Of a stretch of DNA of 64,000 nt, positions 43,335-50,681 are shown piece by piece. This stretch comes from CAYRNR01 sp964425605 (lineage in GTDB: Bacteria > Myxococcota_A > UBA796 > UBA9615 > CAYRNR01): NCBI GenBank assembly GCA_964425605.1, contig CAYRNR010000015.1, forward strand, positions 1 to 64,000, read 5' to 3'. Both the position numbers and the translations under genes were made by a program. The notes under the pieces are model-generated. The model had not been told where the DNA came from. It worked only from the letters and a program-made list of their open reading frames with translations, and did no database searches. Each line of letters starts with the position of its first letter. Position 1 is the first letter of the stretch.

Positions 43335-45535
43335 CCTCCCAGATCGCCTGGCTGCCCACGGTGCCCACCTGGGCCTGGCCCCTCCTCGCCGCGTTGCTGC
43401 TCGCCGCGGTCCTCGCCCCCCTCTGGTCGGCCCGGCGCCTGCCCCTGGGCCAGCGACTCCTACTGGCGGGGCTGCGCGCCGTCGCGACCGCCGCCCTCGT
43501 GCTGGCCGTGGCGGGTCTCTCCAGGGTGACGGTGGAGGAGCACAGCGAGCATCGACCGCTGATGGTGATCGTGGACGGATCGGCGAGCATGGGCGTGCGC
43601 GCGGACGGCCGCACCAGGCTGACCGAGGTCGCCGACGAGCTCGCGGACGTCGGGGAACTGATCGAGGCCGGTGATCTCGAGATCTGCTTCGCGGCCGACG
43701 AGGTCCGGCGTCTGGACCGTGTCACCGAGATGCCCGCGCCCGGTGGGCTGACCAGCGACTACCAGGCCGCCCTCACGGGCTGCCTGGAGCTGACGCGCCC
43801 CTCGGCCGTGCTCCTCGCCGGCGACGGCGCGGACCGCGCGGTGCTGGCCAGCACGGTGGACCGGGACGGAGACGTGGGAGAGGTCCTCGCGGGAATCCCC
43901 TTCGCGATCCACACCCTGGCCGTGGGCGAGGCCCTCGCCGGCGACCTGGCGGTGACCATCGGAGATCTGGCCCCCTTCGCGTTCGTCCGCAGGCCGGTGG
44001 ACGTGCCCGTGTTGCTGCGGTCCCAGCCCGGCGTCGAGGGCGAGGTGTCGGTGAGCCTACACGTGGAGGGGCAGCTCGTGGCGAGCCAGACCGTCACCCT
44101 CCCGCGCGGCGGCGGCGAGCAATCCCTGACCCTGCGCATCCTGCCCCAGGACGTGGGGTACGTGACCGTGGAGGTGCGCGCGCCGGTGCCCGTGGACGAT
44201 CCCCTCCCGGGCAACAACGCGGACGCGATCACCCTGCGCGTCATCCGGGACCGGACCCGGGTGTTGCAGCTGGCGAGCCACCCGTCGTGGGACGTGCGTT
44301 TCCTCCGCCGCGTGCTCGCCACGGATCCGAACATCGACCTCGTCAGCTTCTACATCATGCGGACAGGCGCCCTCCCGGGCCCGTTCCGGTTCAGTCCGCT
44401 GAGCCTCATCGAGTTCCCCCACGAGGAGCTGTTCGGGGAGGACCTCCCCGGCTTCGATCTCGTGGTGCTCCAGAACTTCACCTTCGGCTCGCTGCCCTCG
44501 GCCCTGGGCTCGGCGGACGACTACCGCGCCAACCTGGCGCGGTTCGTGGAAGGGGGAGGGGCCCTGGCCGTGGTCGGGGGCGAGCTCGCGATGCTCCCGT
44601 GGGACTGCCGGGGCACGCCGCTGGGTGGACTCCTGCCGTTCGAGCCTGCGCAAGACGGCGCCGTGGCCCAGGGGGACTGGGCCCTCGACCTCACCGAGGC
44701 CGGCCAGCGCCACCCGGTGACGCGCCTGGTGTCCGATGAGGCCGACAACCGGCGTCTGTGGCAGACGCTCCCCGGGGTGAGCTCGCGCAATCTCGTGGAT
44801 CGCGTCGTGCCCGACTCCGCCGTCCTGGTCGCCGCGGGTGCGGAGCTCGAGCCGCTGCTCGCGGTCCGCGAGGTGGGGGAGGGCAGGGTGCTCGCCCTGG
44901 CCACGGACGACTCCTGGAGCTGGGCGATGACCGGCGCCGAGGGCAGCGGCCGCTACCACGCGGACTTCTGGCGCGACGCGGTGCGGTGGCTGGTCCGGGA
45001 CGAGGACGATCACCGCGTGGAGGTCCGGCCCCGTCGCGAGACGATCCACCTGGGCGAGACGGTCCACCTCGAGGTCCGGTTGCGCGACGACGACTATGCG
45101 GCCCTCGCCAACGCTCCGTTCGTTCTCCGGGTGCAGCCCATGGGCGGTGCGGCCGGGGAGGGGAGGGCGCTGGTGACCGACGACCAGGGGGCGTGGACCG
45201 GCGCCCTGCCCCTGGACAGTACGGGGACGTGGCTGCTGGAGGTGGAGTCCGCGGGGCTACTGGGCCGGGCCAGGGTGACCGTCCGCTCGGATCCCCCGGA
45301 GCTGGACGATCCGAGCCCCCGCCCCGATCACCTCGCCGCCCTCTCCGAGGCGACCGGAGGCCAGGTCCTGACCTCCCTGCGCTCCATCGACGAGCTGGTG
45401 GACCTCTCCAGGACGCGGTGGGTGATCACCAGCACCGTACCGCAGCCCCTGTGGGACCGGCCGGCGGTCCTCGTCCTCGCCACCGCGCTGCTGGGCCTGC
45501 AGTGGTGGCTGGGTCGCCGCTGGGGCGCGCGCTGA
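43331..45535 (+). CDS. VWA / amidotransferase-like membrane protein
   Basis: 734 aa, GTG overlapping the previous TGA. N-terminal hydrophobic helices (about 10-30 and 40-65), a VWA-like domain with MIDAS DGSASMG (DxSxS kept), and a middle glutamine-amidotransferase-like block (LVVLQNFTFGS...FVEGGGALAVVGG). Beta-rich domains follow, and a C-terminal helix ends in a basic tail. The last gene of the coupled series; a 99-nt gap with a promoter follows it. Confidence 0.82.
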   Translation: MTSQIAWLPTVPTWAWPLLAALLLAAVLAPLWSARRLPLGQRLLLAGLRAVATAALVLAVAGLSRVTVEEHSEHRPLMVIVDGSASMGVRADGRTRLTEVADELADVGELIEAGDLEICFAADEVRRLDRVTEMPAPGGLTSDYQAALTGCLELTRPSAVLLAGDGADRAVLASTVDRDGDVGEVLAGIPFAIHTLAVGEALAGDLAVTIGDLAPFAFVRRPVDVPVLLRSQPGVEGEVSVSLHVEGQLVASQTVTLPRGGGEQSLTLRILPQDVGYVTVEVRAPVPVDDPLPGNNADAITLRVIRDRTRVLQLASHPSWDVRFLRRVLATDPNIDLVSFYIMRTGALPGPFRFSPLSLIEFPHEELFGEDLPGFDLVVLQNFTFGSLPSALGSADDYRANLARFVEGGGALAVVGGELAMLPWDCRGTPLGGLLPFEPAQDGAVAQGDWALDLTEAGQRHPVTRLVSDEADNRRLWQTLPGVSSRNLVDRVVPDSAVLVAAGAELEPLLAVREVGEGRVLALATDDSWSWAMTGAEGSGRYHADFWRDAVRWLVRDEDDHRVEVRPRRETIHLGETVHLEVRLRDDDYAALANAPFVLRVQPMGGAAGEGRALVTDDQGAWTGALPLDSTGTWLLEVESAGLLGRARVTVRSDPPELDDPSPRPDHLAALSEATGGQVLTSLRSIDELVDLSRTRWVITSTVPQPLWDRPAVLVLATALLGLQWWLGRRWGAR

Positions 45536-45565
45536 GGTTCTCGCCGAAGGGGGCGCTGCGCTGTC

Positions 45566-45594
45566 TTGTGGCACCGGACCCCACCCTGTATGCT
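45566..45594 (+). promoter_or_regulatory. Candidate promoter for the Cys-rich lipoprotein and rsmD-coaD genes
   Basis: TTGTGG (45566-45571), a 17-nt spacer, TATGCT (45589-45594). It lies 30 nt after the stop of the eight-gene operon and 40 nt before the next ATG. Confidence 0.5.
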
Positions 45595-45634
45595 TCCCCT
45601 CGACGTTCCTGTCACCGCGAGCCTGGAGTTGCAG

Positions 45635-45907
45635 ATGACCCACAAGACCCTCGGTTGGCTGCTCGGCGCGGCAGCCAGTGTCCTGTTCCTCGGGATGGGC
45701 CTCGCCGCTTGCGGCGGCACCTACGAAGCCGACCCCTACGAGCTCTGCTGTGGCTGTCTGGCCGGGAACCACTGTATCTACGACACCCCGCCCGACGTGG
45801 GCTCCGTGGCCAACTGGTGCCGCGGCGAGCTCGAGTCCGGGGTGGAGCTGGAGTTCGACGAGGCCTGCGTCTCGGACCTCTGCTCGGCCGAGTGCGAGAT
45901 CCTCTGA
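45635..45907 (+). CDS. Small Cys-rich lipoprotein
   Basis: 90 aa, ATG preceded by a weak GGAG site. Signal peptide ends in GLAACGG, a lipobox. The mature part of about 60 residues is acidic and holds eight Cys (CCGC, C, C, C, C, C) after the lipobox Cys, suggesting disulfides or metal binding. No family recognised. The 3' end overlaps the likely rsmD start by 16 nt. Confidence 0.7.
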   Translation: MTHKTLGWLLGAAASVLFLGMGLAACGGTYEADPYELCCGCLAGNHCIYDTPPDVGSVANWCRGELESGVELEFDEACVSDLCSAECEIL

Positions 45908-46488
45908 GCCGCTCCCGACGCGGACGCCGGGGGCTCACCGTGCCCCGAGGTCTCTCCGTGCGGCCCACCACCAGCAAGGTCCGTGAGGCCATCTTCGACA
46001 TCCTCGGCCAGCGCTGCGACGGCGACCACGTGCTGGACCTGTACGCGGGCTCCGGTTCGCTGGGGCTGGAGGCCGCGCGCCGCGGCGCGGCCCGCGTCGT
46101 GTTCGTCGAGAACGCCGACGTCGCCCGCCGGGCCCTGGAGGAGAACATCCGCCAGGCCAGCTCGCCCTGTCCCACGGAGCTGTTGTTCCGCGACGCCGTG
46201 GAGGGCATGGGCGTGCTGTCGGGCCGCGGCGACACCTTCGACATCGTGCTCGCCGATCCACCCTACGACCGCGGCGAGGTCCAGCGCCTGCTGGAGCGCC
46301 TGGACCGATCGTCCCTGCTCGCTCACGAGGGGGTGGCCGTGGTCGAGCATTCGCCCCGCGAACGGGGCGAGGACACCCTCGAACGCCTGCGTCGCGTCGA
46401 CGAACGGCGCTATGGTCAGACCCACGTCAGCTTCTTCAGCGCGGACGAGGCACGTCCGCACGACGACACAAAAGGAGATAGGGAATGA
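45892..46488 (+). CDS. rsmD: 16S rRNA (guanine966-N2)-methyltransferase RsmD
   Basis: 198 aa. The GTG at 45892 gives an N-terminus that fits the family (MR..S...RGR.L...G...RPT.xKVREAIFDIL); later GTGs would lose the basic RGR segment. SAM motif LDLYAGSGSLGLEA and catalytic DPPYDRG. Methylates 16S rRNA G966. Overlaps the lipoprotein gene by 16 nt and coaD by 4 nt. The rsmD-coaD order is widespread. Confidence 0.9.
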   Translation: MRDPLSRSRRGRRGLTVPRGLSVRPTTSKVREAIFDILGQRCDGDHVLDLYAGSGSLGLEAARRGAARVVFVENADVARRALEENIRQASSPCPTELLFRDAVEGMGVLSGRGDTFDIVLADPPYDRGEVQRLLERLDRSSLLAHEGVAVVEHSPRERGEDTLERLRRVDERRYGQTHVSFFSADEARPHDDTKGDRE

Positions 46489-46979
46489 GCGACAGGATCG
46501 CGGTGTACCCCGGTTCCTTCGACCCCGTCACCCTGGGCCACCTCAACATCCTCGCCCGGGCACGGGAGGCGGTGGACCACCTCATCGTCGCGGTGGTGGC
46601 CAACCCCGGCAAGAACCCGATGTTCACCCTCGAGGAGCGGGTCGAGATGCTTCAGGCCCACATCGGCGACGACGCGCGGATCACCATCGAGTCCTTCGAG
46701 GGCTTGCTGGCGAACTACCTGCGCACCAAGGATGCCGCCTTCATCGTCCGCGGCCTCCGGGCGGTGTCCGACTTCGACTACGAGTTCCAGATGGCCGTGC
46801 AGAACCGGCACCTGGTCCCCGAGGTGGACACCCTGTTCATGATGACGGACGAGAACTACTTCTACGTCAGCAGCGGCATGGTCAAGGAGATCGCCCTGCT
46901 GGGAGGAGACGTGTCCCACATGGTGTCGGATCTGGTCCAGGACCGGATCCGCGAGGAGGTAGCAAAACGATGCGACTGA
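46485..46979 (+). CDS. coaD: Pantetheine-phosphate adenylyltransferase CoaD
   Basis: 164 aa, with AAAGGAGATAGGGA before the ATG. Nucleotidyl-transferase motif YPGSFDPVTLGHLNIL and the C-terminal YVSSGMVKEIALLGGDV. Makes dephospho-CoA from 4'-phosphopantetheine and ATP, the penultimate CoA step. Confidence 0.97.
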   Translation: MSDRIAVYPGSFDPVTLGHLNILARAREAVDHLIVAVVANPGKNPMFTLEERVEMLQAHIGDDARITIESFEGLLANYLRTKDAAFIVRGLRAVSDFDYEFQMAVQNRHLVPEVDTLFMMTDENYFYVSSGMVKEIALLGGDVSHMVSDLVQDRIREEVAKRCD

Positions 46980-48169
46980 GCGATCGGATCGGATGGATCA
47001 AACCCTCGGCCACCCTGGCCGTGGCCGCCCGCGCCGCAGAGATGAAACGAAGCGGCGTCGATCTCATCTCGTTGACCCTGGGTGAGCCCGACTTCCCCAG
47101 CGTGGACGCGGCCAAGGAGGGCGCCCGGCAGGCCATCGACGAGAACTTCACCCGGTACACGCCGGTCAAGGGCATCCCGGAGCTGGTGGAGGAGGTCGCT
47201 GCCTGGACCGCCCGCCGCTACGGCGCCGAGGTCGGCCCGGATCAGGTCGTGGTGGGCACGGGCGCCAAGCAGTGCCTGTACAACCTGGCCGTGAGCCTGT
47301 GGCAACCCGGGGACGAGGTGATCGTGTTCTCGCCCTACTGGGTCAGCTACCCCGACCAGATCACCCTCATGGGCGCCAAGCCGGTGTTCGTCCGCACGAG
47401 CCCGAGCGACGGATTCAGGATTCCCCTCGACGAGGTGCGCGCCGTCGTCAACGAGAACACCCGCGCCATGGTGGTCAACAACCCGTCCAACCCGACGGGC
47501 ACCGTGTTGCCGCGTGCGGACATCGAGGGGCTGGCCGCCATCGCGTGCGAGCACGATCTCACCATCGTGTCCGACTCGATCTACGACCCCCTCGTCTACG
47601 ACGGCGTGGAGGCGTTGAGCCCCATCAGCCTCGGCGACGAGGTCGCCCGGCGGACCTGCCTGGTGCACGGCGTCTCCAAGGCTTTCTCCATGACCGGCTG
47701 GCGGATGGGCTGGCTCGTGGCGCCCCCGGACGTGGCCAAGGCCTGCGCCAAGGTGCAGGGGCAGGCGACCTCCAACGCCTGCTCCGTGGCCCAGCGGGCC
47801 GCGCTGGCCGCCCTGAGGGGCCCCTGGGAGCCGGTGGAGGAGATGCGCCGGACCTACGGCGAACGCCGGGACTGGCTCGTGCAGCGTCTCGTCGATATCC
47901 CGGGGCTCGAGCTGCCGCACACCCCCCAGGGCGCGTTCTACGTCTTCCCCGAGGTCTCGGCGCTCCTCGGCCGGACCACCCCGTCCGGGATGGAGCTGAA
48001 GAGTTCGGTGGACGTCTCGGAGTACATCCTCATGGAAGGGAAGGTCGCTTCGGTTCCAGGACTTGCCTTTGGCGAGGATACCTGTATTCGCTTCTCCTAC
48101 GCTGCTTCGATGGACGATCTCGAGAGGGCGTTCGACCGGATCGATTCTCTGCTGCGTCCCTGGGTCTGA
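46970..48169 (+). CDS. Class I pyridoxal-phosphate aminotransferase (aspartate aminotransferase-like)
   Basis: 399 aa, ATG preceded by GAGGAGG and overlapping coaD by 10 nt. Substrate/PLP motifs TLGEPDFPS, NNPSNPTGTV, SDSIYDPLVY, and the Schiff-base Lys in VSKAFSMTGWRMGW. This fits the aspartate/prephenate aminotransferase (AspC/class Ib) group. The exact amino-donor specificity cannot be set from sequence alone. Convergent with the MraZ-ParB gene. Confidence 0.92.
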   Translation: MRLSDRIGWIKPSATLAVAARAAEMKRSGVDLISLTLGEPDFPSVDAAKEGARQAIDENFTRYTPVKGIPELVEEVAAWTARRYGAEVGPDQVVVGTGAKQCLYNLAVSLWQPGDEVIVFSPYWVSYPDQITLMGAKPVFVRTSPSDGFRIPLDEVRAVVNENTRAMVVNNPSNPTGTVLPRADIEGLAAIACEHDLTIVSDSIYDPLVYDGVEALSPISLGDEVARRTCLVHGVSKAFSMTGWRMGWLVAPPDVAKACAKVQGQATSNACSVAQRAALAALRGPWEPVEEMRRTYGERRDWLVQRLVDIPGLELPHTPQGAFYVFPEVSALLGRTTPSGMELKSSVDVSEYILMEGKVASVPGLAFGEDTCIRFSYAASMDDLERAFDRIDSLLRPWV

Positions 48170-48181
48170 TTCTTCCAACCC

Positions 48182-48266
48182 TGTACAAAGTCGAAACGCC
48201 CCGGGCCCCCTGTACAAACCCTGTATTTCGTACAAGGTTTGTACAGTTACGCAGTGACGTACAACG
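48182..48266. repeat. GTACAA repeat array with an 11-bp inverted repeat
   Basis: Five GTACAA-type units in 85 bp: TGTACAAA at 48182 and 48211, CGTACAAGG at 48229, TTTGTACA (inverted) at 48238, and CGTACAACG at 48258. Two of them form a perfect 11-bp inverted repeat, 48210-48220 with 48236-48246, around 15 nt. It lies between two convergent genes and is less GC-rich than its surroundings. It may be a protein-binding array or a bidirectional terminator hairpin without a T tract. Confidence 0.65.
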
Positions 48267-48310
48267 TTTGTGAGGAATCCGAAGGAGAGAAGGGGGAGGA
48301 GAGGAAGGGT

Positions 48311-49414
48311 CTAGAGCTGCTGTGAGCTACGGTGCGTGCGCCGGCGAGGCCGGCGGCGGCCCTGGCTGGACTTGCGGGCCGCGGCGCGGATCTCCTTGAC
48401 CGTCATCTTCCGCCGGATGGCCATCTCCGGATCGATGCCCGCCTTGAGGATCTCCTCGGCCTTGAAGATGGACAGGCGGCCCTTCTCGATGGCCTCCCGC
48501 AGCACCTTGTTCTCGGCCACGCGCAAATAGCGCTGCAGCGTCCTCTTACGGCGGCCCGTGATCTTCTCGATCTCCGAGAGCTCCACCTGCCCCTGGTACA
48601 GCTTGACCGTGGACTGCAGGCGCCGCAGGGGCGTCCCCTCGTTCATCGGCTGATCGCTGGACGCGACGAGCTTGAGGCGGTCGCGGTCGTCGTCGGAGAT
48701 GTCCTCGAAGACGATGGACGGTACCGAGGCCATCTTGAGGCGGCGCGCAGCAGAGACGCGGCGGTAGCCGTGGATGATCTGGTAGGCGCCGCCGGGCATC
48801 TTGCGCAGCAACAGCGGGTGACGGATGCCCTCGATACGGATGGACCGCAGCAGCGCCTCGCTCGGCATGGGGGACTGGGTCGAGCAGCACAGGTCCCGGT
48901 GGTCGATTCGACGCACGGGGACACGATCCACCAGGCGCCGCGTGGCCACCTCGCGGTCGAAGGAGCGGCCCGATCCCGACCCGAAGAAGTCGGACATGCT
49001 GGTCTGTGAGACGCGCGCGGCGGTCGCGTTGCGCAGGTGCGGCGCGGTCTCCTCGGGGGTCATCCTCAAGAAGCCGTCCTGCAACTCCCAGTGGAGCCTC
49101 AGGGTCTCCTCGGCCTGGAAGGGGAAGTCCCTGGGCAGCACGATGCGATCCTGGCTACCCAGCTTCACCGAGATGCCGAACTCGAGCATCTTGAAGAACG
49201 GGTGGTGCTCGTCCGAGTACCACCGCACCACGGACGACGACAGGTCCCGCAGGGTCTTCCACGCGTCCGGATGGAACACGTAGAGCTCCTGCCCCCGGAC
49301 GGCGACCCACATGGAGTCACCGCGCTGGATACCGTGGCGATGCAGGAATTCCGCGGGTATGGAGAGCCTGCGCTCCCTGGCTATGAACTTCACACGACGT
49401 GTCAGCTTTCCCAT
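48311..49414 (-). CDS. Orphan MraZ/AbrB-like + ParB N-terminal-domain DNA-binding protein
   Basis: 367 aa; ATG 49414 chosen over 49450 because GGAAGGAG lies 9 nt before it. Residues about 1-55 and 75-120 look like the two SpoVT/AbrB-type repeats of MraZ (RRLSIPAEFLHRHG; QDRIVLPRDFPF). Residues about 160-265 form a ParB N-terminal domain, with HGYRRVSAAR at 215-224. GYRR stands where chromosomal ParB has GERR, a change in a CTP-binding motif. A helix-turn-helix follows (about 280-310, ELSEIEKITGRRKRTLQRYL) and a strongly basic tail. No ParA, Soj or ParB partner gene is near. Likely a DNA-binding regulator or nucleoid protein; a centromere role is not supported by context. The upstream DnaA boxes and TGGTAA repeats hint at cell-cycle control. 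Confidence 0.82.
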   Translation of the reverse strand: MGKLTRRVKFIARERRLSIPAEFLHRHGIQRGDSMWVAVRGQELYVFHPDAWKTLRDLSSSVVRWYSDEHHPFFKMLEFGISVKLGSQDRIVLPRDFPFQAEETLRLHWELQDGFLRMTPEETAPHLRNATAARVSQTSMSDFFGSGSGRSFDREVATRRLVDRVPVRRIDHRDLCCSTQSPMPSEALLRSIRIEGIRHPLLLRKMPGGAYQIIHGYRRVSAARRLKMASVPSIVFEDISDDDRDRLKLVASSDQPMNEGTPLRRLQSTVKLYQGQVELSEIEKITGRRKRTLQRYLRVAENKVLREAIEKGRLSIFKAEEILKAGIDPEMAIRRKMTVKEIRAAARKSSQGRRRPRRRTHRSSQQL

Positions 49415-49550
49415 CCTGGCAGCTCCTTCCGCATGGAAGCACCGCGCCATCCTTGGCGCGGACGTCAGCGTCTACTTCAACTGCAGCTTTGCGCTCGATC
49501 GGTCCGGTGGTAGAGATCCCAGCTCCTGCGGGACTCCCTGTGTATGCGGT

Positions 49551-49643
49551 TGTGGATAAAACCACTCATGGTAAAAATCTAACCCCCTCTGGTAAAAACT
49601 GTCAACCCTGTCGTGCAATTACCTGTGGATAACTTGTGGATAA
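49551..49643 (-). promoter_or_regulatory. Cluster of three perfect DnaA boxes
   Basis: TTATCCACA (minus strand; read as TGTGGATAA on plus) at 49551-49559, 49624-49632 and 49635-49643. All are exact matches to the E. coli consensus and in the same orientation. The last two are 11 bp apart. They bracket the promoter of the MraZ-ParB gene, one about 11-19 nt past the predicted start and two upstream of the -35. Confidence 0.8.
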
Positions 49644-49659
49644 ATCCGCATGGTAATTT
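49569..49659. repeat. TGGTAAAAA direct repeats, helix-phased
   Basis: TGGTAAAAA at 49569-49577 and 49590-49598, exactly 21 bp apart (two helical turns), and TGGTAATTT at 49651-49659. The first overlaps the -10 and the second lies in the spacer of the promoter at 49577-49605, so they could be an operator. MraZ binds phased TGGG-type direct repeats upstream of its own gene, which makes these candidate autoregulatory sites. Confidence 0.55.
49577..49605 (-). promoter_or_regulatory. Candidate promoter of the MraZ-ParB gene
   Basis: Minus strand: TTGACA (49605-49600), a 17-nt spacer and TTAGAT (49582-49577, weak -10). The predicted start near 49570 leaves a leader of about 155 nt. Confidence 0.5.
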
Positions 49660-49724
49660 GCGCCATACTCAGGCGCAGGCGTCACGTGCGCGGGTTCTGC
49701 CCAGGGGAGACAGGGGCGAGGGGT

Positions 49725-50681
49725 TCAGGCCACTACAGTGGAATGGGAGCGGGAGAAGTGCTCGACGATCTCGCGCAGCGAACGCACCGGCGAGTACTTG
49801 AGCTCGCGGCGGATCTTGGAGCCGTCCACCACGCAGTTGTACTGGAGGAACTGGAGGGAGCCGGGCGGCAGGGGGGACATCCGGAGGCGGAACAGGAACT
49901 CGTCGCCCTTGTACAGCAGGGGATGCGGCACCGGGTAGCTCGGGATGTTCATCTCCTGGAGGAGACGCAGCAGCGAGATCGACGATGAGCCGGTGACGTT
50001 GTAGATCCCCCGCGCCCGCGCCTTGAGCGCGCAGTGGATGGACTCGACCACGTCGTCCTCGTGGAGGATCTGCAACATGGGGTTGAAGCCCATGGCCACC
50101 GGCACCTTGCGCATGCTCAGGTAATGGTGGAGGAAACCTGCCCTAACATTCGGTCCTAAAACGAAAACTGGCCGAAGAAGGACCATGGGCGTGCGGCCGT
50201 GCTCGTACATCCAGCTGCGGCAGACGTGGTCGAACTCGATCCAGTCCCGGAGCTCGCCGCGGTTGGCCGCGGCCTTGAGCGGCATGTCCTCGGTGATCAG
50301 CGCCGGGTTGATGGGTGACGCGCCGTAGACCTGGTGCTGGGAGACCACCACCACCTTGCGCACCCCGTACTTGGCGCAGTACCCCAGGATCTTCTGGGTG
50401 CCCACCACGTTGGTGTTGTGGCGCTTGGCCTGGTTGACCGACTGGTCGTGGATGAACGCCAGGTGGATGACCGTGTGCGGCCGGACTGTGCGGAACACGT
50501 CCTCGGCGCGGTTGCGGTTGATGTCCACCTGCACGAACTCGAAGTTCGACGGCGTGTCCAGCATCCAGTTGCGGACGTCGATGCCCCACACGCGCAGGTT
50601 CTTCTGTGCCAGCAGCCGCCGCCATACGGCGCGGCCGGTGCTGCCGGCGATCCCGGTGACGAGGACCTTGCGGACGCTCAA
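49725..50681 (-). CDS. NAD-binding SDR/epimerase-like protein lacking the catalytic Lys
   Basis: 318 aa. TTG at 50681 with GGGAGG 5 nt before it, overlapping the acyltransferase TGA (TTGA). Rossmann motif VLVTGIAGSTGRAVW (GxxGxxG). The active-site Tyr region is VVSQHQVYGASPIN: Tyr is present but the Lys four residues on is replaced by Pro, so it may not be a standard epimerase. Extended-SDR fold with a C-terminal substrate domain. Its pairing with an acyltransferase suggests lipid or surface-glycolipid work; this is inference. Confidence 0.82.
   Translation of the reverse strand: MSVRKVLVTGIAGSTGRAVWRRLLAQKNLRVWGIDVRNWMLDTPSNFEFVQVDINRNRAEDVFRTVRPHTVIHLAFIHDQSVNQAKRHNTNVVGTQKILGYCAKYGVRKVVVVSQHQVYGASPINPALITEDMPLKAAANRGELRDWIEFDHVCRSWMYEHGRTPMVLLRPVFVLGPNVRAGFLHHYLSMRKVPVAMGFNPMLQILHEDDVVESIHCALKARARGIYNVTGSSSISLLRLLQEMNIPSYPVPHPLLYKGDEFLFRLRMSPLPPGSLQFLQYNCVVDGSKIRRELKYSPVRSLREIVEHFSRSHSTVVA

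Larger units (their letters stand above)
49415..49724. promoter_or_regulatory. AT-rich control region with DnaA boxes
   Basis: The 310 nt upstream of the MraZ-ParB gene hold no gene. The part 49545-49665 is far richer in A/T than the surrounding DNA and carries the promoter, three DnaA boxes and TGGTAA repeats listed separately. The part 49415-49545 is an ordinary GC-rich leader without a recognisable element. The region between 49665 and 49724 has nothing obvious. Confidence 0.6.

Noticed and set aside
48182..48266. parS centromere
   Set aside because: Units are GTACAA-based and do not match the TGTTNCACGTGAAACA consensus; there is also no parA.
49545..49665. Firm call of the chromosomal origin (oriC)
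   Set aside because: No dnaA, dnaN or gidA/mnmG is in the window and skew was not computed; only a DnaA-box cluster is claimed.
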